From assembly GCA_004292865.1 (NCBI GenBank), contig RDXP01000117.1, positions 1-48,494 on the forward strand: a DNA stretch of 48,494 nt, read 5' to 3'. Positions 5,779-16,543 of the stretch are shown piece by piece. The stretch's first letter is position 1; each line of letters opens with the position of its first letter. The position numbers were made by a program, and so were the translations under genes. The notes beneath the pieces were generated by a model. That model had not been told where the DNA came from and did not search any database. It was given only the letters and a program-made list of their open reading frames with translations. Origin of the DNA: Sphingobacteriales bacterium. Lineage in GTDB: Bacteria; Bacteroidota; Bacteroidia; Sphingobacteriales; Sphingobacteriaceae.

Positions 5779-7858
5779 CATATTATTAAGGGTTTATGCC
5801 GCTTTTGGCATTATACTGCTGTTTGCTTGCGCTGTGGTGGCCAAATTGGTACACGTACAGGTGGTGCAAGGGCCGCATTATAGGGCTATGGCCAAAAGTT
5901 TTAGTACCAAATATGTTGAAGTTGAAGCATCACGAGGAAATATTTATGCTATTGATGGCAGCCTTTTGGCAACATCGGTTCCGCAATATGAGGTGCGTAT
6001 GGATATGCTGGCTGGTGGTATAAAAGACGATAAAGTATTTTATGATAAAGTAGATTCGTTAGGGGCTGCTTTAGCTACTTATTTTAAAGACAAATCGGCC
6101 CGAGATTACACCCGCAAACTGCGTAATGCCCGCCAAGATAAGCTGCGTTATTTTCTTATAAAACGAGATATGACGTATCAAAACTTAAAGGCCATGAAAA
6201 AATTTCCGATGTTTAATTTAGGAAGGTATAAGGGCGGGATGATAACCATACAACAAAACAAACGCATTTTACCTTTTAGAAATTTGGCCGCCCGTACCAT
6301 TGGTTATAAAAACGAAAACGTAAAAAACGGCGTAGGCCTAGAGGGTGCTTACGGCCAATATATTAATGGCGAAAGTGGCAAGCGATTGGTGCAACGTATA
6401 TCGGGTGGGGTGTGGATGCCTGTAAACGAAGAAGATGAAATTGCCCCTAAAGATGGTGCCGATATTATTAGCACCATTGATATTAACATGCAAGATTTGG
6501 CACAAAATGCCCTACAAAAACAACTCGTAAAAAGCCAAGCCGACCATGGTACCGTAATAGTAATGGAAGTAGCCACAGGCGAAATTAGGGCAGTAGCCAA
6601 TTTTACCAAAGTTAGCGATGGCGTGTATAAAGAACAATTTAACTACGCCATTGCGGGCAATCAAGACCCTGGCTCTACCTTTAAGCTGGCATCGTACATG
6701 GCATTGCTCGAAGATAAATTGATAGACACCAACACCATGGTTGGTACAGGTACTTATAAAATACCAGGTAAGGTAATTACCGATTCACACGGAAGTATTG
6801 GCGTGGTAACGGTAAAAAAAGCCTTTGAACAATCATCGAACGCAGCTATTGCCAAACTCGTAAATACCAATTATAGGTTTAGGCAATCGAAATTTACCAA
6901 TCATTTATACAATTGGCATTTAAACGAAAAGCTAGAACTGCAAATACCTGGCGAAGCCCAGCCCGTGGTTAAAACGCCTAGAAATACCAGCTGGAACAAA
7001 AACATGACCTTGCCACAAATGGCCTACGGTTACGAAATGCAACTTACACCTTTAAAAATGCTATCGTTTTATAACGCCGTGGCCAATAACGGCAAATATA
7101 TTTCGCCCATTTTTGTAAAAGAAATTAAGCGATTAGGTAATTCGGTAGAACAGTTTAAGGCCCGGGTAATTAACCCCAAAATATGCTCGGATGTTACCCT
7201 AAGCAAGGTTAAAGCAATGCTTGAAGGCGTAGTAACCGAAGGTAGTGGAAAGCTAATTGTATATAACCCACTCTATAATATTGCTGGCAAAACGGGTACA
7301 GCCCAAGTGGCCGATGGAAACAAAGGGTACAAAGCCAATAAGCAATATCAGGCTTCGTTTGTAGGATATTTCCCTGCCGAAAACCCCAAATACTCGATGA
7401 TTGTGGTAATAAACGACCCCAAAGGATTATATTATGGTGCGCTGGTATCGGGGCCTGTTTTTAGGGAAGTAGCCGACCATATTTTTGCCAGTGATATGGA
7501 TATGCTACATTACGCAAACATTAAACAAAAAACCACAAGCCGCAGCACCCCCCAAGCAAAACAAGGCTACAACAAAGCCAATAATATGGTTTACAATAGC
7601 TTTGGCATAAAAACACAACTAGAAAAACTAAGTACCGACGATGCCGATAGCAATAGCGGTATTGCCTATAAAGAGGTATTTAAACGCCGAGGTATTGTGC
7701 CCAATGTAACAGGTATGGGCTTAAAAGATGCGCTGTATGTGTTGGGGAACTCGGGCTTAAAACCCATTATTAGCGGCAGCGGGCAAGTTACCAATCAATC
7801 TATTTTGGCGGGTACACCTATTATTAAAGGAACTAAAATTTTAATCGCATTACAATAA
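5762..7858 (+). CDS. ftsI: Septal peptidoglycan transpeptidase FtsI (PBP) with PASTA domain
   Basis: This class B penicillin-binding protein crosslinks septal peptidoglycan together with FtsW. It has a short cytoplasmic start, a membrane anchor at about 11-28, a dimerisation domain (RGNIYAIDGSLLA at 58-70), and a transpeptidase domain with the three active-site motifs: nucleophile Ser305 in STFK, SSN at 358-360 and KTG at 510-512. A single PASTA domain ends the protein (about 640-698), as in SpoVD/PBP2x-type enzymes and unlike E. coli FtsI. The start is a GTG inside the ftsL end; the next in-frame Met (43) would remove the anchor. Confidence 0.95.
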   Translation: MNIRTNILLRVYAAFGIILLFACAVVAKLVHVQVVQGPHYRAMAKSFSTKYVEVEASRGNIYAIDGSLLATSVPQYEVRMDMLAGGIKDDKVFYDKVDSLGAALATYFKDKSARDYTRKLRNARQDKLRYFLIKRDMTYQNLKAMKKFPMFNLGRYKGGMITIQQNKRILPFRNLAARTIGYKNENVKNGVGLEGAYGQYINGESGKRLVQRISGGVWMPVNEEDEIAPKDGADIISTIDINMQDLAQNALQKQLVKSQADHGTVIVMEVATGEIRAVANFTKVSDGVYKEQFNYAIAGNQDPGSTFKLASYMALLEDKLIDTNTMVGTGTYKIPGKVITDSHGSIGVVTVKKAFEQSSNAAIAKLVNTNYRFRQSKFTNHLYNWHLNEKLELQIPGEAQPVVKTPRNTSWNKNMTLPQMAYGYEMQLTPLKMLSFYNAVANNGKYISPIFVKEIKRLGNSVEQFKARVINPKICSDVTLSKVKAMLEGVVTEGSGKLIVYNPLYNIAGKTGTAQVADGNKGYKANKQYQASFVGYFPAENPKYSMIVVINDPKGLYYGALVSGPVFREVADHIFASDMDMLHYANIKQKTTSRSTPQAKQGYNKANNMVYNSFGIKTQLEKLSTDDADSNSGIAYKEVFKRRGIVPNVTGMGLKDALYVLGNSGLKPIISGSGQVTNQSILAGTPIIKGTKILIALQ

Positions 7859-7860
7859 AA

Positions 7861-9321
7861 ATGAGTTTGTTAAAAGATATATTGTATGGCGTTGCTATTG
7901 AGCAAGTTATTGGCACTACCGATATGCTTGTTAATGCCCTACATTTCGACTCGAGGGAGGTAAACCAAGGCTCGGTTTTTATAGCTATTGATGGAACGCA
8001 AACCAATGGCCATCAATATATTAATACAACAATTAACCAAGGAGCTATCGCAATTATATGTGAAACTTTACCCGATAAATTTACCGATGGTGTAACGTAT
8101 ATAAAAGTGGCCAACTCGGCGAAAGCCTTAGGTATAATTGCCGCCAACTTTTACCATAACCCCAGCCAAAAATTAAAACTGGTAGGCATTACAGGCACCA
8201 ATGGTAAAACCACCGTAGCCACATTACTGTACCAACTTTTTATAGCATTAGGCTACAAAACAGGTTTAATATCAACGGTAGAAAACCAAATAAATGGCAA
8301 AATAATACCATCAACACATACCACACCTAACCCTATTGCGCTTAACCAATTGCTGGCCGATATGGTAACGCAAGGTTGCGATTATTGCTTTATGGAAGTA
8401 AGCTCACACGCTATTGTGCAGCAGCGTATTGCAGGTGTAACCTTTGCTGGAGGCGTATTTACCAATATTACCCACGACCATCTCGATTTTCATAAAACGT
8501 TTGATAACTATATAAAAGCCAAAAAAGCATTTTTTGATGGCTTACCAAAACCAGCCTTTGCCCTTACCAATGTTGATGATAAAAACGGCACTGTAATGTT
8601 GCAAAACACCCAAGCAAGCAAAAAAACTTATGCCTTAAAAACCTTGGCAAATTTTAAAGGTAAAATTATCGAAAACCAGTTTTCGGGCTTGCACCTTGAT
8701 GTTAACGGTAACGAAGTTTACTTTAAAATGGTGGGCAGTTTTAACGCCTATAACCTTTTGGCCGTTTATGGTACAGCCATTTTGCTGGAGCAAGATAGCC
8801 TAAACGTACTTACTGTTTTAAGCACATTAAGCGGAGCCGAAGGCCGGTTCGATTATATTATATCGCCCAATAAAATAGTAGGTATTGTTGATTACGCCCA
8901 CACGCCCGATGCCGTACAAAACGTATTAAGCACCATAAGCGATTTAGCAAACGGTACCGAAAAAGTAATTACCATTATTGGTTGCGGTGGCGATAGAGAT
9001 AAAACCAAACGCCCCATAATGGCCCGTACCGCATGCGACTGGAGCGATAAAGTAATTTTAACATCTGATAACCCCCGTACCGAAGCCCCCGAAAAAATTA
9101 TTGAAGAAATGATGGTGGGCGTATCGCCTGTAAATCAAAAAAAAGTAATGCGCATTACCGATAGGCGTGAAGCCATAAAAACCGCTTGCCACCTAGCACA
9201 ACCTGGCGATATTATTTTACTAGCAGGCAAAGGCCACGAAAAATACCAAGAAATAAACGGTGTAAAAACCCATTTTGACGATAAAGAAATATTAACGCAA
9301 CAATTTAATTTACTGGCCTAA
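7861..9321 (+). CDS. murE: UDP-MurNAc-L-Ala-D-Glu:meso-diaminopimelate ligase
   Basis: MurE adds the third amino acid to the peptidoglycan stem peptide, using ATP. The P-loop is GTNGKTT at 112-118. The C-terminal specificity motif DNPR (403-406) marks the meso-diaminopimelate-adding type rather than the lysine type, so the wall should be the usual Gram-negative A1-gamma kind. The 486-residue length is normal. It starts 2 bp after ftsI and its stop overlaps the mraY start by 1 bp. Confidence 0.97.
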   Translation: MSLLKDILYGVAIEQVIGTTDMLVNALHFDSREVNQGSVFIAIDGTQTNGHQYINTTINQGAIAIICETLPDKFTDGVTYIKVANSAKALGIIAANFYHNPSQKLKLVGITGTNGKTTVATLLYQLFIALGYKTGLISTVENQINGKIIPSTHTTPNPIALNQLLADMVTQGCDYCFMEVSSHAIVQQRIAGVTFAGGVFTNITHDHLDFHKTFDNYIKAKKAFFDGLPKPAFALTNVDDKNGTVMLQNTQASKKTYALKTLANFKGKIIENQFSGLHLDVNGNEVYFKMVGSFNAYNLLAVYGTAILLEQDSLNVLTVLSTLSGAEGRFDYIISPNKIVGIVDYAHTPDAVQNVLSTISDLANGTEKVITIIGCGGDRDKTKRPIMARTACDWSDKVILTSDNPRTEAPEKIIEEMMVGVSPVNQKKVMRITDRREAIKTACHLAQPGDIILLAGKGHEKYQEINGVKTHFDDKEILTQQFNLLA

Positions 9322-10622
9322 TGTTGTACTACTTTTTTACATATATAGATAACCATTACAACTTCCCAGGTGCTGGACTTTTTAAGTTTATATCATTTAG
9401 GGCAGCAATGGCTATAATTTTATCGCTGATAATTACAACAGTTTATGGTGCTACACTTATCAATTATTTAAGGCAAAAACAAGTAGGCGAAACTGTACGC
9501 AACCTAGGTTTAGATGGGCAAATGCAAAAAGCGGGTACACCTACCATGGGTGGCTTAATTATTATTGCAGGCATTTTAATCCCTGTTTTATTGTTTGCCA
9601 AGCTCGAAAACATTTATATAATTTTAATGATAGTTACCACCCTGTGGATGGGTGCCATAGGTTTTTTAGACGATTATATAAAAATATTTAAAAAAAATAA
9701 AGAAGGCCTTGCGGGTAGGTTTAAAATTGTGGGGCAAGTAGGGCTATCGCTCATTGTAGGTTATACCATGTTTTTTCATTCCAATATTTTGGTACGAAAA
9801 AACATTTCTAAAATGCCAGTAAGCTACAGCAAATCAATGGGAAAACACACTGTGGGTTCGTCGCAAGAGGTAATATCGCCTAATGGCCAAAAATTAATAC
9901 GCATACAAAAACCCGATGGCGTATATTATGCCAAGGATGTAAAAAGCACCATAACCAATATTCCGTTTTATAAAAACAACGAGTTTGATTATGCCAAGGT
10001 TTTAAAGTTTTTGGGTGGTAATTATCAAAAATATGGCTTAATTGTTTTTTTACTTTTTACTATCGTAATTGTAACTGCAGTATCCAACGGTGCCAATATT
10101 ACCGATGGTATTGATGGCTTGGCTACGGGTACATCGGCCATTATTGGCTTAACACTGGCACTGCTGGCTTATGTATCGGGCAATACCATCATTGCCGATT
10201 ACCTTAACATTATTTACATACCTAACAGTGGCGAATTGGTAATTTTCGCAGGGGCTTTTGTAGGGGCTTGTATTGGCTTTTTATGGTACAACACCTACCC
10301 TGCCCAAGTTTTTATGGGCGATACTGGTAGCTTAACCATTGGTGGTATTATTGCCGTTTTTGCCATCATTATCCGAAAAGAATTATTAATACCCATTTTA
10401 TGTGGTGTGTTTTTAATCGAAAACCTATCGGTAATTATTCAAGTATTTTGGTTCAAGTTTACCAAGAAAAAATATGGCCAAGGGCGTAGGGTGTTTTTAA
10501 TGGCTCCGCTGCACCATCATTTTCAAAAAAAGGGTTACCACGAATCTAAAATTGTTACCCGTTTTTGGATTGTAGGCATTTTACTTGCCGTTATTACTAT
10601 TGTAACCTTAAAACTACGCTAA
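9321..10622 (+). CDS. mraY: Phospho-N-acetylmuramoyl-pentapeptide-transferase
   Basis: MraY transfers phospho-MurNAc-pentapeptide to undecaprenyl phosphate at the inner membrane, forming lipid I. Family motifs are AGTPTMGG (71-78), the Mg-binding LDDYIK (116-121), [13 protein letters not shown] (256-268), FMGDTGSL and the HHH motif in APLHHHF. The protein has 433 residues where E. coli MraY has about 360. The extra length is a mostly hydrophilic segment of about 70 residues (about 158-230) between membrane helices. Enlarged MraY proteins are known in Bacteroidota. It is 1 bp from both neighbours. Confidence 0.97.
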   Translation: MLYYFFTYIDNHYNFPGAGLFKFISFRAAMAIILSLIITTVYGATLINYLRQKQVGETVRNLGLDGQMQKAGTPTMGGLIIIAGILIPVLLFAKLENIYIILMIVTTLWMGAIGFLDDYIKIFKKNKEGLAGRFKIVGQVGLSLIVGYTMFFHSNILVRKNISKMPVSYSKSMGKHTVGSSQEVISPNGQKLIRIQKPDGVYYAKDVKSTITNIPFYKNNEFDYAKVLKFLGGNYQKYGLIVFLLFTIVIVTAVSNGANITDGIDGLATGTSAIIGLTLALLAYVSGNTIIADYLNIIYIPNSGELVIFAGAFVGACIGFLWYNTYPAQVFMGDTGSLTIGGIIAVFAIIIRKELLIPILCGVFLIENLSVIIQVFWFKFTKKKYGQGRRVFLMAPLHHHFQKKGYHESKIVTRFWIVGILLAVITIVTLKLR

Positions 10623-10623
10623 T

Positions 10624-12012
10624 ATGGAAAACCAAGCTACATATACTATAAACAGTTTTGTTTTTGATAGCCAAAAACCATTATTATGCATTTTAGGCGC
10701 AGGCGAAAGTGGTGTGGGCGCAGCTGTATTGGCACAAAAACAGGGTTATAATGTTTTTGTTTCTGATTTTGGTGAGATAAAAGAAAACTATAAAACCGAG
10801 TTACAAAACCTAAATATCCCATTCGAAGAAAACCAGCATAGCGAAGAAATTATACTTAAATCTGTTGAAATTATAAAAAGCCCAGGCATAGCCGATAAGG
10901 CACAAATAATACAAAAACTAATAGCTAATAATATCCCTATAATTTCCGAAATTGAATTTGCCAGCCGGTACACCAATGCCAAAACAATATGTATTACAGG
11001 TAGCAATGGCAAAACCACTACCACATTATTAACCTACCATATATTAAAAAACGCAGGCTTAAATGTAGGCTTAGCGGGTAATATTGGCTACAGCTTTGCT
11101 AGGCAAGTGGCTAAGCAAAACTTTGATATTTATGTATTAGAAATCAGCAGTTTTATGTTGGATAATATGTACGCCTTTAAGGCCGATATTGCCGTATTGC
11201 TAAACATAACTCCCGACCATTTAGATAGGTACGATTATGTGATGCAAAACTACGTAAACGCAAAATTTAGAATTATCCAAAACCAAACTTCGGCCAATCA
11301 TTTTATTTATTGTGATGATGATGCCGAAACCCTAAAAGAATTACCCAACAAAATCATACACGCACAAAAGCACCCTTTTTCTATCGAACATCCGCTAACA
11401 TCGGGTGCTTTTTTAAATAACAATACAATGCAAGTACATATAAAAGATAACGATACATTTGAAATGATGGTAAACGAACTGGCCATACAAGGCAAGCATA
11501 ATTTATACAATTCGATGGCATCGGGCATTGCGGCAAAAATTTTGGAGATACGAAATCCCACCATCCGCGAAAGCTTAAGTAACTTTAAAAACGCCGACCA
11601 CCGACTAGAGTTTGTAGCCAAAATAGCCGATGTTACTTTTATAAACGACTCTAAAGCCACCAATGTAAACTCCACTTGGTATGCGCTAGATTCGTACAAT
11701 ACCGATATTGTACTAATTATGGGCGGGGTAGATAAGGGTAACGATTACAACCAAATACGCGAACTAGTAAAGCAAAAAGTAAAAGCCATTGTATGCCTAG
11801 GCAAAAAAAACCAAGCCATACACAATGCTTTCGAAGATGTGGTAGAACTTATTGTAAACACAGCAACCGCAGCCGATGCCGTACAAGTTGCCTACCATTT
11901 AGCCAATAAAGGCGATACCGTTTTACTTTCGCCTGCCTGTGCAAGTTTCGATTTGTTTAGCAATTACGAAGATAGGGGAAACCAATTTAAACAAGCCGTA
12001 TTGGCTTTATAA
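10624..12012 (+). CDS. murD: UDP-MurNAc-L-alanine:D-glutamate ligase
   Basis: MurD adds D-glutamate to UDP-MurNAc-L-alanine in the cytoplasm. A Rossmann-like N-terminal domain (LGAGESGVGAA, 24-34) is followed by the ATP-binding loop TGSNGKTTTT at 125-134 and the segment NITPDHLDRYD. The C-terminal Mur ligase domain contains FINDSKATN and LIMGGVDKG. The 462-residue length is normal. It lies 1 bp after mraY and 12 bp before ftsW. Confidence 0.97.
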   Translation: MENQATYTINSFVFDSQKPLLCILGAGESGVGAAVLAQKQGYNVFVSDFGEIKENYKTELQNLNIPFEENQHSEEIILKSVEIIKSPGIADKAQIIQKLIANNIPIISEIEFASRYTNAKTICITGSNGKTTTTLLTYHILKNAGLNVGLAGNIGYSFARQVAKQNFDIYVLEISSFMLDNMYAFKADIAVLLNITPDHLDRYDYVMQNYVNAKFRIIQNQTSANHFIYCDDDAETLKELPNKIIHAQKHPFSIEHPLTSGAFLNNNTMQVHIKDNDTFEMMVNELAIQGKHNLYNSMASGIAAKILEIRNPTIRESLSNFKNADHRLEFVAKIADVTFINDSKATNVNSTWYALDSYNTDIVLIMGGVDKGNDYNQIRELVKQKVKAIVCLGKKNQAIHNAFEDVVELIVNTATAADAVQVAYHLANKGDTVLLSPACASFDLFSNYEDRGNQFKQAVLAL

Positions 12013-12024
12013 TTAACAATCAAA

Positions 12025-13203
12025 ATGATGATAAACAATATTTTAAACCGTACTAAAGGCGACCGTTGGATATGGCTCATCATCATCCTATTGTCCATAC
12101 TTTCGGTATTGGCGGTGTACAGTTCTACAGGTACGTTGGCACATAAAAAAGGCGTAGGCTCCGAGTCGTTGGTTATCAAACACTTTATTTTTATTGTGGC
12201 TGGTTTTGGTTTAATATACTGTTCGCACTTAATAAACTACCGCTATTATGCTGGTATTTCTAAAATATTAATGATTATTACCATCCCATTATTACTTTAT
12301 ACCCTACTTTTTGGTAGCCATGTAAACGATGCCAGCCGTTGGGTAGCCATACCTGGTACAGGCTTAACTTTCCAAACATCGGATATGGCAAAACTAGCTT
12401 TAATAACCTTTTTAGCCCGCATGCTTACCAAAAAGCAGGAGAATATTAAAGATGTTAAGCAGGCGTTTATCCCCATTATGGGCTCGGTATTGGTGGTGTT
12501 TATTTTAATTGGTATTGCCAATTTATCTACCGCCTTAATGCTATTTGGCGTAAGCATATTGATACTATTAATTGGCCGTATAAGTTTTAAACAAATTTCT
12601 TTGGTGTGTTTAGGTGGGATGATTTTACTGGCTATTTTGGTGCTTTTTGGCCCACGGCGTGAAACCTATAAATCTCGTATCAACTCTTACATGCACCCCG
12701 AAATGCAACATTCCGACAAAACATTTCAGGAAGACCAAGCCAAAATAGCCATTGCCAACGGCGGTATTTTTGGCAAAGGCCCGGGCAATAGCATACAACG
12801 CAATTTTTTACCCCACCCCTATTCCGATTTTATTTACGCCATCATCATCGAAGAATATGGTATGCTGGGTGGCATTGCTGTAATTGTATTATACCTTATT
12901 TTAATGTACCGCATTATACGTATAGTTACCCAAGCACCCAAGGCATTTGGAGCATTATTGGCGGCTGGGCTAGGCTTTAGTTTAACCATACAAGCATTGG
13001 CCAATATGGCGGTGGCAGTAAATTTATTCCCCGTTACGGGTGTGCCTTTGCCCTTAGTAAGCATGGGCGGAACCAGCATTTTATTTACCAGTATAGCCTT
13101 TGGCATCATACTATCGGTAAGTAAAGATGTGGAAGAATATAAGGCCGAAAATTTAAAAAATAAAGACAAAATTATTGTAGGCGAAATCCCAGCAATGGCA
13201 TAA
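12025..13203 (+). CDS. ftsW: SEDS-family septal peptidoglycan polymerase FtsW
   Basis: FtsW is the membrane glycosyltransferase that polymerises lipid II at the septum together with FtsI. The 392-residue protein is made of about ten hydrophobic segments. SEDS motifs include the loop containing HPYSDFIYAIIIEEYG and the C-terminal NLFPVTGVPLPLVSMGG. The position between murD and murG is the standard one for ftsW rather than rodA. The C terminus carries a short charged cytoplasmic tail. Two adjacent ATG codons offer alternative starts. Confidence 0.96.
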   Translation: MMINNILNRTKGDRWIWLIIILLSILSVLAVYSSTGTLAHKKGVGSESLVIKHFIFIVAGFGLIYCSHLINYRYYAGISKILMIITIPLLLYTLLFGSHVNDASRWVAIPGTGLTFQTSDMAKLALITFLARMLTKKQENIKDVKQAFIPIMGSVLVVFILIGIANLSTALMLFGVSILILLIGRISFKQISLVCLGGMILLAILVLFGPRRETYKSRINSYMHPEMQHSDKTFQEDQAKIAIANGGIFGKGPGNSIQRNFLPHPYSDFIYAIIIEEYGMLGGIAVIVLYLILMYRIIRIVTQAPKAFGALLAAGLGFSLTIQALANMAVAVNLFPVTGVPLPLVSMGGTSILFTSIAFGIILSVSKDVEEYKAENLKNKDKIIVGEIPAMA

Positions 13204-13207
13204 ATAT

Positions 13208-14320
13208 ATGGAAACAGCAAAACGAATTATCATTAGCGGCGGCGGCACTGGGGGGCATATTTTCCCTGCTATTGCTATTGCCAATGCTTTGCGCCAAATA
13301 GATAGCCGCACCCAAATACTTTTTGTAGGTGCACTGGGCAAAATGGAGATGGATAAAGTACCCGCCGCAGGCTATCAAATTATTGGTTTAGATATTAAAG
13401 GTTTTCAGCGTAATAATTTATTAAAAAATTTAGCCCTTCCGTTTAAGGTATTAAAAAGTGTGTTACATGCCAGCACCATTATTAAAAACTTTAAGCCCAA
13501 TGTGGTGGTAGGTGTAGGCGGCTACGCATCGGGGCCTTTATTGTATGCGGCATCGTTAAAAAATGTGCCTATTTTAATACAAGAACAAAACTCGTATGCA
13601 GGCATTACCAATAAATATTTAGGTAAAAAAGCCAGTAAAATATGTGTAGCTTTTGATGGGATGGAAGCCTTTTTCCCAGCCAGTAAAATTATAAAAACAG
13701 GCAACCCTATTAGGCAAGCATCGGTAGCTATTGAAGGTAAACGAAACGAAGCTTTACAATATTTTGGCTTATCGCCGATAAAAAAAACCATACTACTTAC
13801 TGGCGGAAGCCTAGGCGCTGGTACGCTAAACAAAACCATATTAGCAGGGTTAGCCAAGCTCGAAGAAAACCATATACAGCTAATATGGCAAACAGGTAAA
13901 TACTATTACAAGGGAATTATTGAACAATACGGCAACCGAAGTAAAGATGCTGGCATAAAAATTTACGAGTTTTTAAACCGCATGGATTTTGCCTACGCTG
14001 CCGCCGATGTGATTATTTCGAGAGCTGGTGCAGGCACCATTGCCGAACTGTGTATGGTACAAAAACCTGTAATTTTAGTGCCATCGCCTAACGTGGCCGA
14101 AGACCATCAAACCAAAAACGCCAACGCATTAATTGATAAAAATTGCGCCCTTTTGGTAACCGATAAAAATGCCGAAACCGATTTAGTTGATACCGCTATA
14201 AAACTATTAAACGATAGCAAACTAATGCAAAGCCTAAGCAACAATATTGCCCAATTGGCCTTGCCCAATGCCGATACGGATATTGCCAAACAAATATTTA
14301 AACTAGCCCATAAAATATGA
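13208..14320 (+). CDS. murG: Lipid II synthase (UDP-GlcNAc transferase MurG)
   Basis: MurG adds GlcNAc to lipid I on the cytoplasmic face of the membrane, making lipid II. The GT-B fold signatures are GGGTGGHIFPA (11-21), VGVGGYASGP, the second-domain TGGSLGAGTLN and the UDP-binding RAGAGTIAEL. The 370-residue length is typical. It starts 4 bp after ftsW and its stop overlaps murC (ATGA). Confidence 0.97.
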   Translation: METAKRIIISGGGTGGHIFPAIAIANALRQIDSRTQILFVGALGKMEMDKVPAAGYQIIGLDIKGFQRNNLLKNLALPFKVLKSVLHASTIIKNFKPNVVVGVGGYASGPLLYAASLKNVPILIQEQNSYAGITNKYLGKKASKICVAFDGMEAFFPASKIIKTGNPIRQASVAIEGKRNEALQYFGLSPIKKTILLTGGSLGAGTLNKTILAGLAKLEENHIQLIWQTGKYYYKGIIEQYGNRSKDAGIKIYEFLNRMDFAYAAADVIISRAGAGTIAELCMVQKPVILVPSPNVAEDHQTKNANALIDKNCALLVTDKNAETDLVDTAIKLLNDSKLMQSLSNNIAQLALPNADTDIAKQIFKLAHKI

Positions 14321-15669
14321 TACTAGCCGATATACAAAAAGTTTATTTAGTAGGTATAGGTGGCATAGGTATGAGCGGACTTGCTCGCTACTTTCACCAC
14401 ATTGGTTGCCAAGTGTGCGGTTACGATAAAACCGAAACACCCTTAACCTTGGCTTTAATTGCCGAAGGTATGACGGTAAATTACGATGATAGCGTTGATA
14501 AAATTCCGCAAGCGTTTACGGTAAACACGCCTAACACCTTAATTATTTACACCCCAGCCATACCCGCAAACTCGCCCATTTTAAATTATTTTAAACAAAA
14601 CGGGTTCGAGCTGCAAAAACGTTCGCAGGTTTTAGGCATATTATCCAAAGGTATGTTTACCGTTGCTGTGGCAGGCACACACGGCAAAACCACCACCAGT
14701 TGTTTAATAGCACATATTTTACAAAGTTCGGGCAATAATTGTTCGGCATTTTTGGGGGGCATAAGCAGCAATTACAATACCAATGTGCTGTTTGGCGATA
14801 ACCATGTTTTGGTTGTGGAAGCCGATGAATACGATAGGTCTTTCCTTACCCTACATCCCGATATTGCCATTATAACATCAATGGATGCCGACCACCTGGA
14901 TATTTATGGCGATGAAAGCCACTTGGTGCAATCGTTCCAATTATTTGCCTCGCAAATAAAACCCGATGGTACCTTAATTGCCAAGCTGGGGCTCGATGTA
15001 AGCACAGGCACAACCTATTCAATTATTGGCAAAGCCGATGCCCAAGCCTATAATATTCGTATAGAAAACGGTGCATTTGTGTTCGATTTTAAAAATCAAA
15101 ACCTACAATTAGAAGGCTTAATTTTAGGTTTGCCTGGCCAGCACAATATCGAAAACGCCGTTGCTGCCATACAAGTAGCACTTTTAATGGATATTGATGT
15201 AAACCGAATTCGTGAAGCATTACACTCATTTAAGGGGGTAAAAAGGCGTTTCGAGTATCAGCTTAAAGCTAATAAAATATATGTGGACGATTATGCCCAC
15301 CACCCCGAAGAGTTAAAGGCTTGCTTTACAGCGATAAAAACCTTATATCCCGATAAGGAATTAACCGTAATTTTTCAGCCACATTTATTTACCCGTACCC
15401 GGGATTTTGCCGATGCCTTTGCACACGTTTTAAGCACTGCCGATGATTTGGTATTGTTAGATATTTACCCAGCCCGCGAGCTGCCGATAAAAAACGTAAA
15501 TAGCCAAATGTTGTTAGATAAAATTACCCTAAATAAAAAGCAAATTTGCAGTAAACAACAAGCCCTAGATTATATAAAAAACAAACAGCCCCAACTACTA
15601 TTAACCGTAGGTGCTGGCGATATTGATACCTTGGTTTTACCTTTACTTAACAGTTTAAAAGATGCTTAA
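14317..15669 (+). CDS. murC: UDP-N-acetylmuramate:L-alanine ligase
   Basis: MurC starts the peptide stem by adding L-alanine to UDP-MurNAc. The N-terminal glycine-rich loop is GIGGIGMSGLARY (13-25), the ATP loop GTHGKTTTS (120-128), and the conserved DDYAHHPEE lies in the C-terminal half. The 450-residue length is normal. Murs D, G and C and the FtsQ gene follow without gaps; in many other phyla ddl lies between murC and ftsQ, but here murC overlaps ftsQ directly by 8 bp. Confidence 0.97.
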   Translation: MILADIQKVYLVGIGGIGMSGLARYFHHIGCQVCGYDKTETPLTLALIAEGMTVNYDDSVDKIPQAFTVNTPNTLIIYTPAIPANSPILNYFKQNGFELQKRSQVLGILSKGMFTVAVAGTHGKTTTSCLIAHILQSSGNNCSAFLGGISSNYNTNVLFGDNHVLVVEADEYDRSFLTLHPDIAIITSMDADHLDIYGDESHLVQSFQLFASQIKPDGTLIAKLGLDVSTGTTYSIIGKADAQAYNIRIENGAFVFDFKNQNLQLEGLILGLPGQHNIENAVAAIQVALLMDIDVNRIREALHSFKGVKRRFEYQLKANKIYVDDYAHHPEELKACFTAIKTLYPDKELTVIFQPHLFTRTRDFADAFAHVLSTADDLVLLDIYPARELPIKNVNSQMLLDKITLNKKQICSKQQALDYIKNKQPQLLLTVGAGDIDTLVLPLLNSLKDA

Positions 15670-16540
15670 AAAAATAAACTGGCGTTTGGTATTTAACACT
15701 TTTGCGTGGGCAATTAGCCTATCGGGATTGTTGGTGCTAATGAGTTTTATCGAAACCCAAAAAACCGAATTAACCTGCAAAACAGTAAAAGTACTATTGC
15801 CCGGCAACCAGTTTTTTATTGAACAAGCCGAGGTTGACGAAATTTTAAACGCCAATAACAAACAATTGGTGGGTAAAAGGTTACGTTATATCAATATCCA
15901 AAACCTAGAGGATAAACTAAAAGCAAATCCTTTTATACTGTTTGCCAAAGTTTACGCCGATATGGAAGGTACGCTACACGCCGAAATCACACAACGTGAA
16001 CCCATATTGCGCATATTTAACACCGCAGGGCAAGATTTTTATGTAGATGCCCAAGGGTTAAAAATACCACTATCAAGCCATTATACCGCCAGGGTTTTGG
16101 TAGCCAATGGGGCTATTAACGAAGCATTTAATGGTAAAATAGATACGCTAAAAACCCCGATGGGCAAAAGCGTATTTGCCATTGCCCATTTTATTGCTAC
16201 CGATACTTTATGGAACGAGCAGATAGAGCAAGTGTATGTAACACAAAATAACGTTATTGAACTTGTACCCCGTTTAGGCAACCAAAAAATTATTTTAGGC
16301 AATGCCGATAGCCTAAGCAATAAATTTAAAAACCTATATATATTTTATAAAAAAGCCATGCCCAAGGTAGGCTGGCAAACTTACAGCAGCATTAACCTAA
16401 GTTATAAAGGGCAAATTGTATGCGAAAAACGAGATACCTTATATCATAAACCCGACACCTTAAAAACGGCAGTTGCCGATAGTTTAATTCAAAAAACGAT
16501 TAAAAAAATTGTAAAAGATTCAATAAAAAAAATGCTATAA
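15662..16540 (+). CDS. ftsQ: Cell division protein FtsQ
   Basis: The protein has the FtsQ layout: a short cytoplasmic start (MLKKINWRL), one membrane segment at about 10-30, then a periplasmic POTRA-like domain (about 40-110) and an FtsQ-type domain. The 292 residues fit the family. FtsQ links early and late division proteins through FtsL/FtsB. Conservation is low, so the call relies on topology, the 'LPGNQFFIEQAEVDEIL' type POTRA start, and position between murC and ftsA. The Lys-rich C-terminal tail is cut off 3 bp before ftsA begins. Confidence 0.92.
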   Translation: MLKKINWRLVFNTFAWAISLSGLLVLMSFIETQKTELTCKTVKVLLPGNQFFIEQAEVDEILNANNKQLVGKRLRYINIQNLEDKLKANPFILFAKVYADMEGTLHAEITQREPILRIFNTAGQDFYVDAQGLKIPLSSHYTARVLVANGAINEAFNGKIDTLKTPMGKSVFAIAHFIATDTLWNEQIEQVYVTQNNVIELVPRLGNQKIILGNADSLSNKFKNLYIFYKKAMPKVGWQTYSSINLSYKGQIVCEKRDTLYHKPDTLKTAVADSLIQKTIKKIVKDSIKKML

Positions 16541-16543
16541 AAA

